DNA of 64,000 bases. It comes from Pseudomonas sp. MRSN 12121 (GTDB lineage: Bacteria > Pseudomonadota > Gammaproteobacteria > Pseudomonadales > Pseudomonadaceae). Position 1 is the stretch's first letter, and every line of letters begins with the position of its first letter. A program made the position numbers and the translations under genes. Positions 15,401-24,006 of the stretch are shown piece after piece. Location of the stretch: NCBI RefSeq assembly GCF_000931465.1, contig NZ_CP010892.1, forward strand, positions 1,364,001 through 1,428,000, given 5' to 3'. The notes below the pieces were generated by a model. The model was given only the letters and a program-made list of their open reading frames with translations. It did no database searches and was not told where the DNA came from.

Positions 15401-16896
15401 TGGCGATCGGATTCAGCAATATTCCGGCGGACATTCGTGTGCCGCTGTTCTACGCCGAGATGGACAACTCGGCGGCCAATAGCGCCTCTTCGGCCATGCG
15501 CCGGCTGATCGTGGCTCAGGTCAACGACAACGTGGCGCCCAGCGAAGTCGGCAAGCTGGTGCTGGTCTCCAGTGTCGCCCTGGCCAAAAGCATCGGCGGC
15601 CAGGGCTCGATGCTCGCCTCGATGTACGAAACCTGGCGCAAGACCGACCCGGTCGGCGAGATCTGGTGCCTGCCGCTGCACAACGTGGAAGGCAGCGTGG
15701 CCAAGGCCGAGCTGAAGTTCACCGGCACTGCCAGTGCCAGCGGCGTGCTCAACCTGTATGTCGGCGGCGTGCGTGTGCAGGCGGCTATCGTCAATGCCGC
15801 CACCGCGGCCCAGGCGGCCAGCGCGCTGGCGCTGAAAATCAATGCCGCCGCCGACCTGCCGGTGACTGCCGCGGCCGTCGAAGGCACCCTGACCCTGACC
15901 GCCAAATGGACCGGCGACAGCGCCAACGACATCAGCCTGCAGCTCAACCGCCTGGGCAAGAGCAATGGCGAAGAAACCCCGGCCGGCCTGAGCGTGGCGG
16001 TCGGCAAGATGGCTGGCGGCGCTGGCGTGCCGGATCAGGTGGCGGCCGTGGCGGCCCTGGGCGACGAGCCGTTCGAGTTCATCTGCATGTCGTGGACCGA
16101 CACCGCGACCCTCAACACCTGGCAAGCCGTCATGGACGACAGCAGCGGCCGCTGGTCCTGGGCCAAGCAACTGTTTGGTCATGTCTACAGCGCCAAGCGT
16201 GGCACCGTCGGCACCCTGGTAGCGGCCGGCCAGGCGCGTAACGACCAGCACATCACCATCCAGGCCCTGGAGCCGGGCGTACCGCAGCCGTTCTGGGTGC
16301 AGGCCGCGGCCCTGGCGGCGCGCACTTCTGTGTTCATCTCCGCCGATGCCAGCCGTCCGACCCAGAGCGGCAGCCTGCCGGGTGTCGACCCGGCGCCGGC
16401 CAGCGAGCGTTTCACCCTGACCGAGCGCCAGTCGCTGCTCAGCTACGGCATCGCCACCGCCTATTACGAAGGCGGCTACGTACGCATCCAGCGTTCGATC
16501 ACCACCTACCAGAAGAACGCCTACGGCCAGGCCGACAACTCCTACCTGGACAGCGAGACCATGCACCAGTCGGCCTTCATCGTGCGCCGCCTGCAAAGCG
16601 TGATCACCAGCAAGTACGGGCGCCACAAACTGGCGGCCGACGGCACCCGCTTCGGCGCCGGCCAGCCGATCGTCACCCCGAGCACCCTCCGCGGCGAGCT
16701 GATCGCCCAGTACGCCAAGCTCGAACTGGAAGGCCATGTGGAAAACGCTGCGCTGTTCGCCGAGCACCTGATCGTCGAGCGCGACACCCAGGACCCGAGC
16801 CGGGTCAACGTGCTGTTCCCGCCGGACTACATCAACGGCCTGCGCGTGTTCGCGCTGCTCAACCAATTCCGCCTGCAGTACGACGCGGCGGCCTAA
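15400..16896 (+). CDS. Tail sheath protein (Mu gpL-like)
   Basis: The 498-residue protein matches Mu gpL in length (495). Visible landmarks are SNIPADIRVPLFYAEMDNSAAN at the start, a domain with PDQVAAVAALGDEPFEFICMSWTDTATLN, and the C-terminal RDTQDPSRVNVLFPPDYINGLRVFALLNQF. It is the contractile outer layer of the second tail and shows no obvious similarity to the sheath at 7441. AAGGAG precedes the ATG. A hairpin terminator follows. Confidence 0.93.
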   Translation: MAIGFSNIPADIRVPLFYAEMDNSAANSASSAMRRLIVAQVNDNVAPSEVGKLVLVSSVALAKSIGGQGSMLASMYETWRKTDPVGEIWCLPLHNVEGSVAKAELKFTGTASASGVLNLYVGGVRVQAAIVNAATAAQAASALALKINAAADLPVTAAAVEGTLTLTAKWTGDSANDISLQLNRLGKSNGEETPAGLSVAVGKMAGGAGVPDQVAAVAALGDEPFEFICMSWTDTATLNTWQAVMDDSSGRWSWAKQLFGHVYSAKRGTVGTLVAAGQARNDQHITIQALEPGVPQPFWVQAAALAARTSVFISADASRPTQSGSLPGVDPAPASERFTLTERQSLLSYGIATAYYEGGYVRIQRSITTYQKNAYGQADNSYLDSETMHQSAFIVRRLQSVITSKYGRHKLAADGTRFGAGQPIVTPSTLRGELIAQYAKLELEGHVENAALFAEHLIVERDTQDPSRVNVLFPPDYINGLRVFALLNQFRLQYDAAA

Positions 16897-16923
16897 GCCA
16901 GGCCTCTTTCACTGCGTTTTTCC

Positions 16924-16950
16924 AGCCCGCCCCGCGCGGGCTCATTTTTT
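16924..16950 (+). terminator. Intrinsic-terminator-like hairpin between sheath and tube
   Basis: AGCCCGC (16924-16930) pairs with GCGGGCT (16936-16942), followed by CATTTTTT. The tube ATG is only 13 bases past the T-run, so the structure may be a partial terminator or protect the sheath mRNA. The same placement of hairpins near the sheath gene occurs in the first tail at 7137-7187. Confidence 0.65.
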
Positions 16951-16962
16951 GGGAGATACACC

Positions 16963-17310
16963 ATGGGTCAACTGATTGCGGGCACCTGCTACGTCAAAGT
17001 GGACGGCGCTCAACTGACCATCAACGGCGGCTGCGAAGCGCCGCTGATGTCCGTGAAGCGGGAAACCGTCGTACCGGGTTTCTACAAGGAAACCGACATC
17101 GCCCCGTCCTTCAAGGTCACGGCGCTGCACACCCCGGACTTCCCGTTGCAGCAACTGGTCGCCGGTTCCGACATGACCGTCACCTGCGAATTCAGCAACG
17201 GCAAGGTCTACGTCCTGGCCGGCGCCTACCTGGTCGAAGAGCCCGTTTCCAAGGGTGACGACGCCAGCATCGAGCTGAAATTCGAAGGCATCAAGGGGAC
17301 CTGGCAATGA
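16963..17310 (+). CDS. Tail tube protein (Mu gpM-like)
   Basis: The 115-residue product begins MGQLIAGTCYVKVDGAQLTINGG and has VKRETVVPGFYKETDIAPSFKVTAL and LVAGSDMTVTCEFSNGKVYVLAGAYLVEEP, the tube pattern of Mu-like tails (Mu gpM 118). It forms the inner tube under the Mu-like sheath. GGGAG precedes the start, and it overlaps gp41 by 4 bases. Confidence 0.9.
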   Translation: MGQLIAGTCYVKVDGAQLTINGGCEAPLMSVKRETVVPGFYKETDIAPSFKVTALHTPDFPLQQLVAGSDMTVTCEFSNGKVYVLAGAYLVEEPVSKGDDASIELKFEGIKGTWQ

Positions 17311-17603
17311 GCGAGAGCGTAAAGCTGCGTGTGGCCATCGAGGCCCACGGCGAACCCCTGGCCGAACTGACCCTGCGCCGTCCGACGGTGCAGGAAGTGC
17401 GGGCGATCAAGGCGCTGCCGTACAAGATCGACAAGAGCGAAGAGGTCAGCCTCGACATGGACGTCGCGGCCAAGTACATCGCGGTCTGCGCCGGCATCCC
17501 GCCGTCCTCGGTCAACCAGCTGGACCTGGCCGACCTCAACGCCCTGAGCTGGGCGGTGGCGAGTTTTTTCATGAGTGCGGCATCGCAGCCATCACCGACC
17601 TGA
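17307..17603 (+). CDS. Tail assembly chaperone gp41 (zero-frame product)
   Basis: The 98-residue protein has VAIEAHGEPLAELTLRRPTVQEVRAIKALPYK and later KYIAVCAGIPPSSVNQLDLADLNAL, the E/gp41/gp14 tail-assembly chaperone family. It overlaps the tube gene by 4 bases. Near its end the codons AGT TTT TTC contain a slippery heptamer at 17564-17570, so the last 10 zero-frame residues (after residue 88) are replaced in the frameshift form. Confidence 0.85.
   Translation: MSESVKLRVAIEAHGEPLAELTLRRPTVQEVRAIKALPYKIDKSEEVSLDMDVAAKYIAVCAGIPPSSVNQLDLADLNALSWAVASFFMSAASQPSPT
17564..17570 (+). other. Programmed -1 frameshift site (TTTTTTC)
   Basis: The heptamer T TTT TTC is in phase (AGT TTT TTC) in gp41. 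The -1 frame is open to 17734 and encodes a conserved-looking tail with AYDLAWFWKVDPEQMMARPLDV, so the longer chaperone of 142 residues is expected. Same logic as Mu gp41/42 and lambda G/GT. Confidence 0.85.
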
Positions 17604-17734
17604 TCGCGGTTGCCTATGACCTGGCCTGGTTCTGGAAGGTCGACCCCGAACAGATGATGGCCAGGCCGCTGGATGTGCTCCGGGAATCCCTGGAGCACGC
17701 GCAACGGATCAACGCGATGCAGCAGGTGCAGTGA
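17570..17734 (+). CDS. Frameshift extension of gp41 (GT/E'-like)
   Basis: The -1 frame from 17570 gives 54 residues, HECGIAAITDLIAVAYDLAWFW and onward to VLRESLEHAQRINAMQQVQ, and ends in TGA that overlaps the tape-measure ATG (TGATG at 17732-17736). The tail length is identical to the E' extension of the first tail (54). There is no independent start with a ribosome site, so it is read as the C-terminus of the frameshift product. Confidence 0.8.
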   Translation, partial: HECGIAAITDLIAVAYDLAWFWKVDPEQMMARPLDVLRESLEHAQRINAMQQVQ

Positions 17735-19686
17735 TGGTGAACATCAATCAAAGCGTGAATCAGACGAGCATCCAACAGCGCCTGAACGTGACCCGGGTAC
17801 AGACCACCGTGAACATGCTGGTGGTCATGCAGGGCATGCAGAAGCTGGATGCCGACCTGGGCGAGGCGCGTTCGAAAGTCAGCGCCTTCAAGAAAAGCAT
17901 CGAAGACAGCGGCCTGGGCGGGCTGGACTTTTCCGGCCTGATCAAGGGCGGTGGCCTGGCGGCGCCCTTCGTGGCGGGCGTCAACTCGGCCATCGAGTTC
18001 GAGAACCAGGCCGCGCGGGCCAAGCTGGTGGCGCAGGGCATCGAACCGCCCAAGGACGTGCTGGGCGAGACGGGCACCAACCTCAAGGCCTTCAGCGACA
18101 GCGTCGACGATATCTCGCAAAAGTTCGGCAGTGCGCTGCTGCCGGCGGTCAACTCGGTGGTGACCGCCGTGCAACCGCTGCTGGGCTTCGTGGCGAAAGT
18201 CATCGAGAGCAACCCGCAACTGGTCCAGGGCCTGGCCGCTGGCGCCCTGGCTTTCACCGCGATTCGCGGCGCCATGACCCTGGCTTCGTCCGCCGTGACC
18301 CTGTTCAGCAGCGGCCTGCTGGCCTCGCCCATTGGCCTGGTCGCCCTGGGCATCGCGGTGGCCGCGGGCCTGATCGTGGCCAACTGGGAACCGCTGTCGG
18401 CGTTCTTCGTCACCCTCTGGGCGCGCATCAAGGACGCCGCCACGCAATTGCTGGCGGGGTTGCAGACGATTTTCAGCTGGACCCCGCTGGGGCTGGTGCT
18501 TGCCAACTGGGGATCGATCACCGGCTTTTTCGCCGGCCTGTGGGCGCAGCTCAGGACCATGGCCGCGTCGCTGTTCGGCTTCTTGCGGCAGGTGTTTTCC
18601 TGGACCCCGCTGGGGCTGGTGATGGACAACTGGACACCCCTGAGCGGGCTGTTTGCGGCGCTGTGGGAATTGCTCAAGGCGCTGTCGGTGCCGGCGCTGG
18701 ACTTCCTCAAGGGCCTGTTCGCCTGGACGCCCATGGGGATGATCGTTAACAACTGGGGCGCGATCGGCGCGTTCTTCAGCGCGCTCTGGGCCGGCTTGCA
18801 AGGTCCGGCGCAACGGCTGAAGGACTTCTTCGTCGGGCTGTTCGCCTGGACGCCGCTGGGGATGGTGATCAACAACTGGGGCGCGATCAGTGGCTACTTC
18901 GCCGCGCTCTGGGCCGGTCTGCAAGGTCCGGCGCAACAGCTGAAGGACTTTTTCGGCCTGCTGTTCGACAGCTCGCCGCTGGGAATGGTGATCAACAACT
19001 GGGGCACGATCAGCGCCTACTTCGATTCGCTCTGGGCAACTCTCAAAGGCGCGGCACAAGTCATCAAGGACTTTTTCGTCACGCTGTTCGAGTGGTCGCC
19101 CCTGGGGCAAGTCATCGCCAACTGGCAGCCGATCAGCGAGGTGTTCGCGGCGCTCTGGGAGGTGCTGAAAGCCTCGGCGGCCACGGTCGTCGAGTTTCTG
19201 CTCGGCTTGTTCGAGTGGTCGCCGCTGGGGCAGATCATCAAGAACTGGGAGCCGATCACCGAGTGGTTCGGCGGCTTGTGGCAGCGGCTCCAGGCGGCGA
19301 TCGCGCCGATCCGGGAACTGTTCGACGGCGGTTTTGCCGGCTTCGTCGCCCGGGTCACGGGCAAGGTCGAAGGCCTGGCCGAGGCGCAGAAGCAGACCAA
19401 TGCCGAAGGCAAAGGCGCCCTGGCGCCGGCGTTTTTCGGTGGTGCCAGCCCGGCCCCCGGCGCTTCGACGCGGCCCGGCAGCCTGCCGCAAAGCTCCACC
19501 TCGTTGTTGCAACAGAGCGCGGCCAACAACCGCACGCAGTTGCAAGGGGGGCTGACGGTGAGCTTCGAAAATGCCCCGGCGGGCCTGCGCACCAGCGCCC
19601 CGCAAATTAACCAGCCTGGCGTGGCGCTGTCGTCGCGGGTCGGCTACCGCTCACTTTCCCTAGGAGGTTCCAATGAGCTGGCGTGA
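17734..19686 (+). CDS. Tail tape measure protein with seven 41-residue repeats (Mu gp42-like)
   Basis: The 650-residue protein has an N-terminal tape-measure region with coiled segments (1-90), a hydrophobic region (about 130-215) and then seven consecutive copies of a 41-residue unit, roughly 'WTPLGMVINNWGAI...F.ALW..L......KDFF..LF' (residues about 248-534), after which comes a Gly/Pro/Ser-rich tail. Repeat period is exactly 123 bases. Tape measures set tail length by their own length, so the copy number is likely a length-setting feature. GTG at 17731 is a possible alternative start; ATG at 17734 overlaps the gp41 extension stop. Confidence 0.87.
   Translation: MVNINQSVNQTSIQQRLNVTRVQTTVNMLVVMQGMQKLDADLGEARSKVSAFKKSIEDSGLGGLDFSGLIKGGGLAAPFVAGVNSAIEFENQAARAKLVAQGIEPPKDVLGETGTNLKAFSDSVDDISQKFGSALLPAVNSVVTAVQPLLGFVAKVIESNPQLVQGLAAGALAFTAIRGAMTLASSAVTLFSSGLLASPIGLVALGIAVAAGLIVANWEPLSAFFVTLWARIKDAATQLLAGLQTIFSWTPLGLVLANWGSITGFFAGLWAQLRTMAASLFGFLRQVFSWTPLGLVMDNWTPLSGLFAALWELLKALSVPALDFLKGLFAWTPMGMIVNNWGAIGAFFSALWAGLQGPAQRLKDFFVGLFAWTPLGMVINNWGAISGYFAALWAGLQGPAQQLKDFFGLLFDSSPLGMVINNWGTISAYFDSLWATLKGAAQVIKDFFVTLFEWSPLGQVIANWQPISEVFAALWEVLKASAATVVEFLLGLFEWSPLGQIIKNWEPITEWFGGLWQRLQAAIAPIRELFDGGFAGFVARVTGKVEGLAEAQKQTNAEGKGALAPAFFGGASPAPGASTRPGSLPQSSTSLLQQSAANNRTQLQGGLTVSFENAPAGLRTSAPQINQPGVALSSRVGYRSLSLGGSNELA
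18475..19335 (+). repeat. Seven tandem 123-bp coding repeats in the tape measure gene
   Basis: Units begin at 18475, 18598, 18721, 18844, 18967, 19090 and 19213, each opening with a Trp/Ser-Pro-Leu-Gly motif (for example TGGACCCCGCTGGGG) and holding NNWG or ANW near residue 10. Units 3 and 4 are the most alike. A degenerate related segment lies just upstream. Spacing is exact, so the array probably arose by tandem duplication. Confidence 0.9.
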
Positions 19687-20911
19687 TCGTTTGTTGCCGG
19701 CGTCGTTTCGTGGCGTCGGCTTCTGGGTCGACCAGGCGAAAACCCCGGTCGGCCACAAGGGGCAGTTGCACGAGTACCCGCAGCGTGACCTGCCGTTCTA
19801 CGAGAACCTGGGGCGACAGGCGCGGACCCACGACCTGACGGCGTTCATCGTCGGCGCCGACTGCCTGGAGCAGCGCGACAAGCTGCTCAAGGCGCTGGAG
19901 GAGGGCAGCGGCGAACTGGTGCATCCGTGGCTGGGGCGCCTGCAGGTCAAGGTCGGCGAGTGCGAGATGACCCAGAGCCGCGAGGACGGCGGCCTGGTGA
20001 CCTTCGCCCTGAAGTTCTACCCCGACCAGCCGTTGCAGTTCCCCAGCGCCACGGTCAACACCCGGCAGTTGCTGCTGGTGTCGGCGGACAGCCTGATCGG
20101 CTCGGCGGTGCGCCGCTTCGAGGAGGCCATGACCCTGGTCAAGGCCGCGCGGATCGGCATCGCCGACCTGCGCAACAGCCTCAAGGAGGTCTACGACACC
20201 CTCGAGCGCGAGCTCAAGCCGCTGATCGACACCTACCGCGACCTCAACCTGCTGGTGCGGGCGATCAAGGAATTGCCCAGGGAAGTCAGCGCCGAGTTCA
20301 AGGGCCTGCTGGGGGACGTCAAGGACCTCAAGGACTATGCCCGCAACGGTTACCGCGGCGTGCTGGCCAATGTCTCGCAGCAGGTGGAGGCGGTGAAGAA
20401 GATCGACACGCCCAAGCTCACCACCGGCAAGGACACCACCGCCGCGGCGCAAGCCATGGCGAACCTGGTGCAGGACGCCGTGCTGGTGCGGATTGCCCAG
20501 GCGGTGGCGTCGTTGCCGGTGGCCACCCCGGCGGCCCGGCTCGGCAGCACGCCGTCCCTGGCCACGCAGGCGATCCAGCCGGTGACCCGCGCGCAAGTGC
20601 CGGTGGCCGACGAGGTGCTGGCACTGCGCAACAGCATCAACGAGGCGATGTGGCAAGCGGCGGAGAAAGCCGACGCCGTGCACTACGAGGTGCTCAACGG
20701 CCTGCGCCAGCTGGTCTACGGGCATCTCACCGCGGTGGCGTCGTCCGGCGTGCGGCTGGTGGTCAAGAACCCGATGCAGAGCCTGCCGACGGTGGTGCTG
20801 GCCTACCGGCTGTTCGGCGACGCCACGCGGGCCGCCGAAGTGCAGCAGCGCAACGGCGTGGTCCACCCCGGCTTCCTGCCGCCGACCAACGTCAAAGTGG
20901 CGGGGGAGTGA
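19673..20911 (+). CDS. DNA circularization/tail protein N (Mu gpN-like)
   Basis: The 412-residue protein starts MSWRDRLLPASFRGVGFWVDQA, with RFEEAMTLVKAARIG and a helical middle, and matches the N-protein family found after tape measures in Mu-like tails (Mu gpN). Despite its historical DNA-circularization name it is a baseplate/tail component in such particles. AGGAGG precedes the ATG, which lies inside the last codons of the tape measure gene (14-base overlap). Confidence 0.85.
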   Translation: MSWRDRLLPASFRGVGFWVDQAKTPVGHKGQLHEYPQRDLPFYENLGRQARTHDLTAFIVGADCLEQRDKLLKALEEGSGELVHPWLGRLQVKVGECEMTQSREDGGLVTFALKFYPDQPLQFPSATVNTRQLLLVSADSLIGSAVRRFEEAMTLVKAARIGIADLRNSLKEVYDTLERELKPLIDTYRDLNLLVRAIKELPREVSAEFKGLLGDVKDLKDYARNGYRGVLANVSQQVEAVKKIDTPKLTTGKDTTAAAQAMANLVQDAVLVRIAQAVASLPVATPAARLGSTPSLATQAIQPVTRAQVPVADEVLALRNSINEAMWQAAEKADAVHYEVLNGLRQLVYGHLTAVASSGVRLVVKNPMQSLPTVVLAYRLFGDATRAAEVQQRNGVVHPGFLPPTNVKVAGE

Positions 20912-20914
20912 GCC

Positions 20915-21955
20915 ATGGGCAACTTCGATAACCGGGTATTGCTGACGGTGGACGGCCAGGATTACGGCGGCTGGAAAAGCGTCGAGATCAGCGCCGACCT
21001 GGAGCGTCAGTTCCGCACCTTCAAGCTCGACGTGACCTGGCAATGGCCCGGGCAGACCCTCGATCAGCGCATCCGCCCCGGCGCCAAGTGCCAGGTGCGC
21101 ATCGGCGCCGACCTGCTGCTCAGCGGCCATGTGTTCAAGGCGCCGGTCAGCTATGACGGGCGGCAGATCGGCCTGAGCATCGAGGGCAGCTCGCTGACCC
21201 AGGACCTGGTGGATTGCGCGGCGATCAACCAGCCCGGGCAGTGGCGCGAGCAGAGCCTGCTGAAGATCGTCCAGGCCCTGGCCTCGTCCTACGGCGTCGG
21301 GGTGGTCAGCGAGATCGCCGAGACCACGCGCCTGGGCAGCCACAGCATCGTGCCCGGGGAAACCGTGTTCCAGTCCATCGACCGTTTGCTGACGCTGTTC
21401 CGGGTGTTCTCCACCGACGACGCCGAAGGCCGGGTGCTGTTGGCGCGGCCGGGCAGCGGCGGGCGTGCGGTGGACGTGCTGGAGCTGGGCAAGAACATCC
21501 TCGCGGCCAGCGCGCCGATGGACTTCAGCCAGGTGTTTTCCGAGTACCGGGTGATCGGCCAGCACAAGGGCAACGACCAGAAAAGCGGCGCCGCGGTCAG
21601 CGAAGTCTCGGGCGTGGCCCGCGACGGCGCGGCCAGGCGCAAGCGGGTCACAGTGATCAGCGAACCGTCGCAACTGACCCCGGAACTGGCCCAGCAGCGG
21701 GCCGACTGGGAAAGCGCGATTCGCACCGGCAAGGCCCTGACCACGACCTACAAGGTGCAGGGCTGGCGCCAGAGCAACGGCGAGCTGTGGCGCCACAACA
21801 CGCTGGTGCGGGTGATCGACCCGGTGCTGGGGTTCGACCAGGACCTGCTGATTTCCAAGGTCACCTATTCGCTCTCCGAGCAGGGCTCGATCACCACGCT
21901 GCAAGTGGCGCCGCCCCATACCTTCGACGCCAGCCCCGTGCCGCCGAAAGCCTAA
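20915..21955 (+). CDS. Baseplate hub protein P (Mu gpP/gp44-like)
   Basis: The 346-residue product includes VEISADLERQFRTFKLDVTWQWPGQ, IRPGAKCQVRIGADLLLSGHVFKAPVSYD and LVRVIDPVLGFDQDLLISKVTYSLSEQG, typical of the gp44-type hub that is equivalent to P2 gpD. It is translated right after gpN (3-base gap, GGGGGAG upstream). A REP pair follows. Confidence 0.85.
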   Translation: MGNFDNRVLLTVDGQDYGGWKSVEISADLERQFRTFKLDVTWQWPGQTLDQRIRPGAKCQVRIGADLLLSGHVFKAPVSYDGRQIGLSIEGSSLTQDLVDCAAINQPGQWREQSLLKIVQALASSYGVGVVSEIAETTRLGSHSIVPGETVFQSIDRLLTLFRVFSTDDAEGRVLLARPGSGGRAVDVLELGKNILAASAPMDFSQVFSEYRVIGQHKGNDQKSGAAVSEVSGVARDGAARRKRVTVISEPSQLTPELAQQRADWESAIRTGKALTTTYKVQGWRQSNGELWRHNTLVRVIDPVLGFDQDLLISKVTYSLSEQGSITTLQVAPPHTFDASPVPPKA

Positions 21956-21970
21956 AACCCCCCCGGTACT

Positions 21971-22047
21971 GTAGGAGCGAGCTTGCTCGCGATGGGGACG
22001 ATGCGGTGTGCCTGCAAGGCCGCTATCGCGAGCAAGCTCGCTCCTAC
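21971..22047. repeat. Inverted REP pair inside the Mu-like tail operon
   Basis: GTAGGAGCGAGCTTGCTCGC at 21971 and its inverse ending at 22047 enclose about 32 bases. The pair lies between the P and gp45 genes, so both tail operons carry one REP doublet in a mid-operon gap (compare 9126-9212). Confidence 0.9.
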
Positions 22048-22068
22048 ACAGAGGTCAAGGAAAAAACC

Positions 22069-22578
22069 ATGAGCCTACTGACACGCCTGTTGGCGCGCGG
22101 CACCGTCGTGCTCGCCAACTCGGCCAACAAACTGCAATCGCTGCAAATGCGCCTGACCGCCGGCGAAGTGAACGACGACATGGAGCACTTCGAGCCCTAC
22201 GGTTTCACCAGCAACCCGCTGGCCGGCGCCGAAGGCATCGCCACCTTCCTCGGCGGCGACCGCTCCCATGCCATCGTGCTGGTGGTCGCCGACCGCCGTT
22301 TCCGCCTCAAGGCCCTGGCCCCCGGCGAAGTGGCGATCTACACCGACGAAGGCGACAAGATTCATTTTAAGCGCGGGCGGATCATCGACCTCGAGACCGC
22401 CACGCTGAATATCCGCGCCAGCAGCGCGGTGCACATCGACACCCCGACCCTGACCCAGACCGGCAGCATCGTCTCCCAGGGCGACCAGGTCGCCGGCGGC
22501 ATCAGCCAGATCAAGCACCTGCATGCCGGCGTGCAGCCAGGCAGCGGCCAGACCGGCGCGCCGGCGGGAGGCCAGTGA
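22069..22578 (+). CDS. Baseplate assembly protein gp45 (Mu gp45 spike-like)
   Basis: The 169-residue protein matches the Mu gp45 family: RLTAGEVNDDMEHFEPYGFTSNPLAGAEGIATFLGGDRSHAIVLVVADRRFRLKALAPGEVA is the OB-fold part, and ITHIDTPTLTQTGSIVSQGDQVAGGISQIKHLHAGVQPG is the beta-helical spike tip with metal-like HxH. It is the piercing spike equivalent of P2 gpV. AAGGA lies 8 bases before the ATG. Confidence 0.9.
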   Translation: MSLLTRLLARGTVVLANSANKLQSLQMRLTAGEVNDDMEHFEPYGFTSNPLAGAEGIATFLGGDRSHAIVLVVADRRFRLKALAPGEVAIYTDEGDKIHFKRGRIIDLETATLNIRASSAVHIDTPTLTQTGSIVSQGDQVAGGISQIKHLHAGVQPGSGQTGAPAGGQ

Positions 22579-22976
22579 TGTTCATCAGCCAAGACCTGCA
22601 CCGCGCCCTGACCCGCGCCGTGCTGATCAGCCTGTTCACCTGGCGCCGCGCGGCGGACGACGACCGGCTCGACGACGAGGAGCGCTTCGGCTGGTGGGGC
22701 GACAGTTTCCCTACGGTGGCCGACGACCGCATCGGTTCGCGGCTGTGGTTGCTGCGGCGGGTCAAGCTCACCCGCCAGACTCAGCTCGACGCCGAGTTCT
22801 ATGCCCGCGAAGCCCTGCAATGGCTGATCGACGATGGCCATTGCAGCGCGATCGAGATCCGCAGCGAACGCCTCGACGACCAGCGCCTGGACCTGCGCAC
22901 GACGCTGGTCCTGGCCACTGGCGAGCGCCTGGACATCAACCCCGATAACAGTTGGCAGGTGACCTATGCCCTTTGA
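22578..22976 (+). CDS. Baseplate protein gp46 (GP46 family, wedge)
   Basis: The 132-residue product has LFTWRRAADDDRLDDEERFGWWGDSFP and LEYAREALQWLIDDGH-like text (here FYAREALQWLIDDGH), the GP46 baseplate wedge family. ATG at 22578 overlaps the gp45 stop in TGATG; GTG at 22575 would add one residue. Overlaps the next gene by 11 bases. Confidence 0.85.
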   Translation: MFISQDLHRALTRAVLISLFTWRRAADDDRLDDEERFGWWGDSFPTVADDRIGSRLWLLRRVKLTRQTQLDAEFYAREALQWLIDDGHCSAIEIRSERLDDQRLDLRTTLVLATGERLDINPDNSWQVTYAL

Positions 22977-24006
22977 AACCCCTTCGCTGCCGGTGCTGAT
23001 CAAGCGCACCCAAAGCGACCTGGCCAGCGATGCGCTGCGCCAGTCCGATGCGCAAGTGCTGGCCCGCACCTTAGGTGGCGCCGCCTATGGTCTCTACGGC
23101 TACCTGGACTGGATCGCCGACCAGATCCTGCCGGACACGGCCGACGAATCGACCCTGGAGCGCATCGCCGCGCTGCGCCTCAACCAGCCGCGCAAGGCCG
23201 CCCAGGCCGCCAGCGGCGCGGTGAGTTTCAGCGCCGCGGCGGGTGCCGTGCTGGACATCGATACCCTGCTGCAGGCCAGCGACGGGCGCACCTACAAAGT
23301 CACCGCCGCCCGCACCACCAGCGCCGGCAGCAACAGCACCACGGTGCAGGCTCTCGACGCCGGCTCCCTGGGCAATGCCGAGGCCGGCCTGGAGCTGATC
23401 CCGGTACAGCCGATCCAGGGCATCGGCAACACCTTCACCGTGCTGGCCCCCGGCCTGAACGGCGGCGTCGCCGCGGAAAGCCTGGAATCGCTGCGCGCGC
23501 GAGTGATCCGCTCCTACCGCATCATCCCCCACGGCGGCTCGGCGCAGGACTATGAGACCTGGGCGCTGGAGGTGCCAGGCGTTACCCGGGCCTGGTGCCG
23601 GGGCAGCTACCTGGGGCCGGGCACGGTGGGGCTGTTCGTGATGCGCGACGACGATGCGCAACCGATACCCAATGCCGAGCAATTGGCCCAGGTCCGGGCC
23701 TATATCGAGCCGCTGCGACCGGTAACCGCCGAGCTGCATGTGCTGGCGCCGGAGCAGGTGCCGGTGACCTATCGCCTGCGCCTGTCGCCGGACACCAGCG
23801 CGGTACGCGCGGCGGTCGAGGCCCAGTTGCGCGACCTGCACAACCGCGAGGCCGGCCTGGGTGACACCTTGTTGATCAGCCATATCCGCGAAGCCATCAG
23901 CAGCGCCGCCGGCGAGAACGACCACAAGCTCAGCGCGCCGGCCGCCGATGTCCCCGCCGCCAGTAATCAGTTGCTGACGTTCGGAGGCTGCGTATGGCTG
24001 GAATAA
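22966..24006 (+). CDS. Baseplate J/gp47 family protein (Mu gp47-like)
   Basis: The 346-residue protein shows LVARTLGGAAYGLYGYLDWIADQILPD-like text (here VLARTLGG), then RLNQPRKAAQAASGAVSFSA and ESLRARVIRSYRIIPHGGSAQDYETWALEVPGVTRAW. These are signatures of the baseplate J-like family. It forms the wedge and contacts gp48. The gene overlaps both neighbours. Confidence 0.88.
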   Translation: MPFETPSLPVLIKRTQSDLASDALRQSDAQVLARTLGGAAYGLYGYLDWIADQILPDTADESTLERIAALRLNQPRKAAQAASGAVSFSAAAGAVLDIDTLLQASDGRTYKVTAARTTSAGSNSTTVQALDAGSLGNAEAGLELIPVQPIQGIGNTFTVLAPGLNGGVAAESLESLRARVIRSYRIIPHGGSAQDYETWALEVPGVTRAWCRGSYLGPGTVGLFVMRDDDAQPIPNAEQLAQVRAYIEPLRPVTAELHVLAPEQVPVTYRLRLSPDTSAVRAAVEAQLRDLHNREAGLGDTLLISHIREAISSAAGENDHKLSAPAADVPAASNQLLTFGGCVWLE

